Assembly (NCBI GenBank): GCA_922989275.2
Contig: OV277868.1
Span: 46,374,216-46,438,215, forward strand
Direction: 5' to 3'
Origin: Gari tellinella
Lineage: Eukaryota; Mollusca; Bivalvia; Cardiida; Psammobiidae
DNA length: 64,000 bases
Under the pieces are notes generated by a model. That model was not told where the DNA came from and did not search any database. It saw nothing but the letters and a program-made list of their open reading frames with translations. A program made the translations under genes and the position numbers. Within the stretch, counting starts at the first letter, position 1; each line of letters starts with the position of its first letter. Below, piece by piece: positions 63,906 to 64,000 of this stretch.

Positions 63906-64000
63906 TTAACCAATTACCCCATAAATACACCTTTTTACGCCTTTAATTTATTCCTCCACTGAAGAAAATAGTTCCAATTTATACAGTCATGAAAGTGCAC
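63906..64000 (-). mobile_element. MITE family A, copy 26 (cut by window end)
   Basis: TTAACCAATTACCCCATAAA, CCTTTAATTTATTCCTCCAC, TTTATACAGTCATGAAA; the palindrome lies beyond the window. Confidence 0.85.

Noticed and set aside
41035..64000. CRISPR-like array because of many regularly shaped palindromes
   Set aside because: Spacing is irregular, flanks are homologous rather than unique spacers, copies occur in both orientations, and the context is eukaryotic. They are MITEs.

Overview
The window is AT-rich, intron-bearing eukaryotic DNA packed with nested transposable-element debris. A recognisable SSRP1 gene, long introns, elements with internal tandem arrays of about 161 bp (the architecture described for bivalve 'pearl' elements) and LINE, SINE and Tc1 remnants suggest a bivalve mollusc. 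The species cannot be fixed from the sequence alone.

Gene content. Only one host gene is supported: the 5' half of SSRP1, the HMG-box subunit of the FACT histone chaperone, on the minus strand. Seven coding exons lie at 28149-28093, 27354-27169, 25372-25267, 16540-16347, 3337-3243, 1514-1379 and 318-215. They join with matching phases and consensus splice sites into about 292 codons. This covers the N-terminal PH-like domain and the start of the middle domain. The rest of the middle domain, the acidic tract and the HMG box must lie beyond the left edge. A 5' UTR segment (28187-28150) begins at a splice acceptor, so a non-coding first exon and the promoter lie further right and were not located. 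Introns range from 0.7 to 13 kb and are filled with transposons.

Layout. 1-28 kb: SSRP1 with its introns. These hold hAT-like elements with clear target-site duplications (TSDs), tandem-array elements, a broken PIN/FEN-like plus Cys-rich gene copy (22.4-23.3 kb) and a 5S rRNA fragment. 28.5-29.6 kb: a decayed Tc1-like element with intact 28-bp ends. 30.6 and 39.9-40.9 kb: non-LTR retrotransposon (LINE) reverse-transcriptase tails. 36.3-39.8 kb: a 3.5-kb element whose ends are iterated copies of a 14-bp motif, enclosing a CpG-rich repeat island. 41-64 kb: no host gene recognised. This part is dominated by about 200-380 bp MITEs (miniature inverted-repeat elements) with perfect central palindromes.

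Main observation. The MITEs fall into several families with unrelated ends: TTAA-CCC, TA-CAGT and CAGGGCT with 6-8 bp TSDs. All share one architecture, flank then 55-75 bp palindrome then flank, and the same palindrome sequence recurs inside families with different ends. Nested copies give filled-site versus empty-site proof of TTAA insertion. One MITE sits exactly on an SSRP1 exon-intron boundary, and its TSD duplicates the splice donor.
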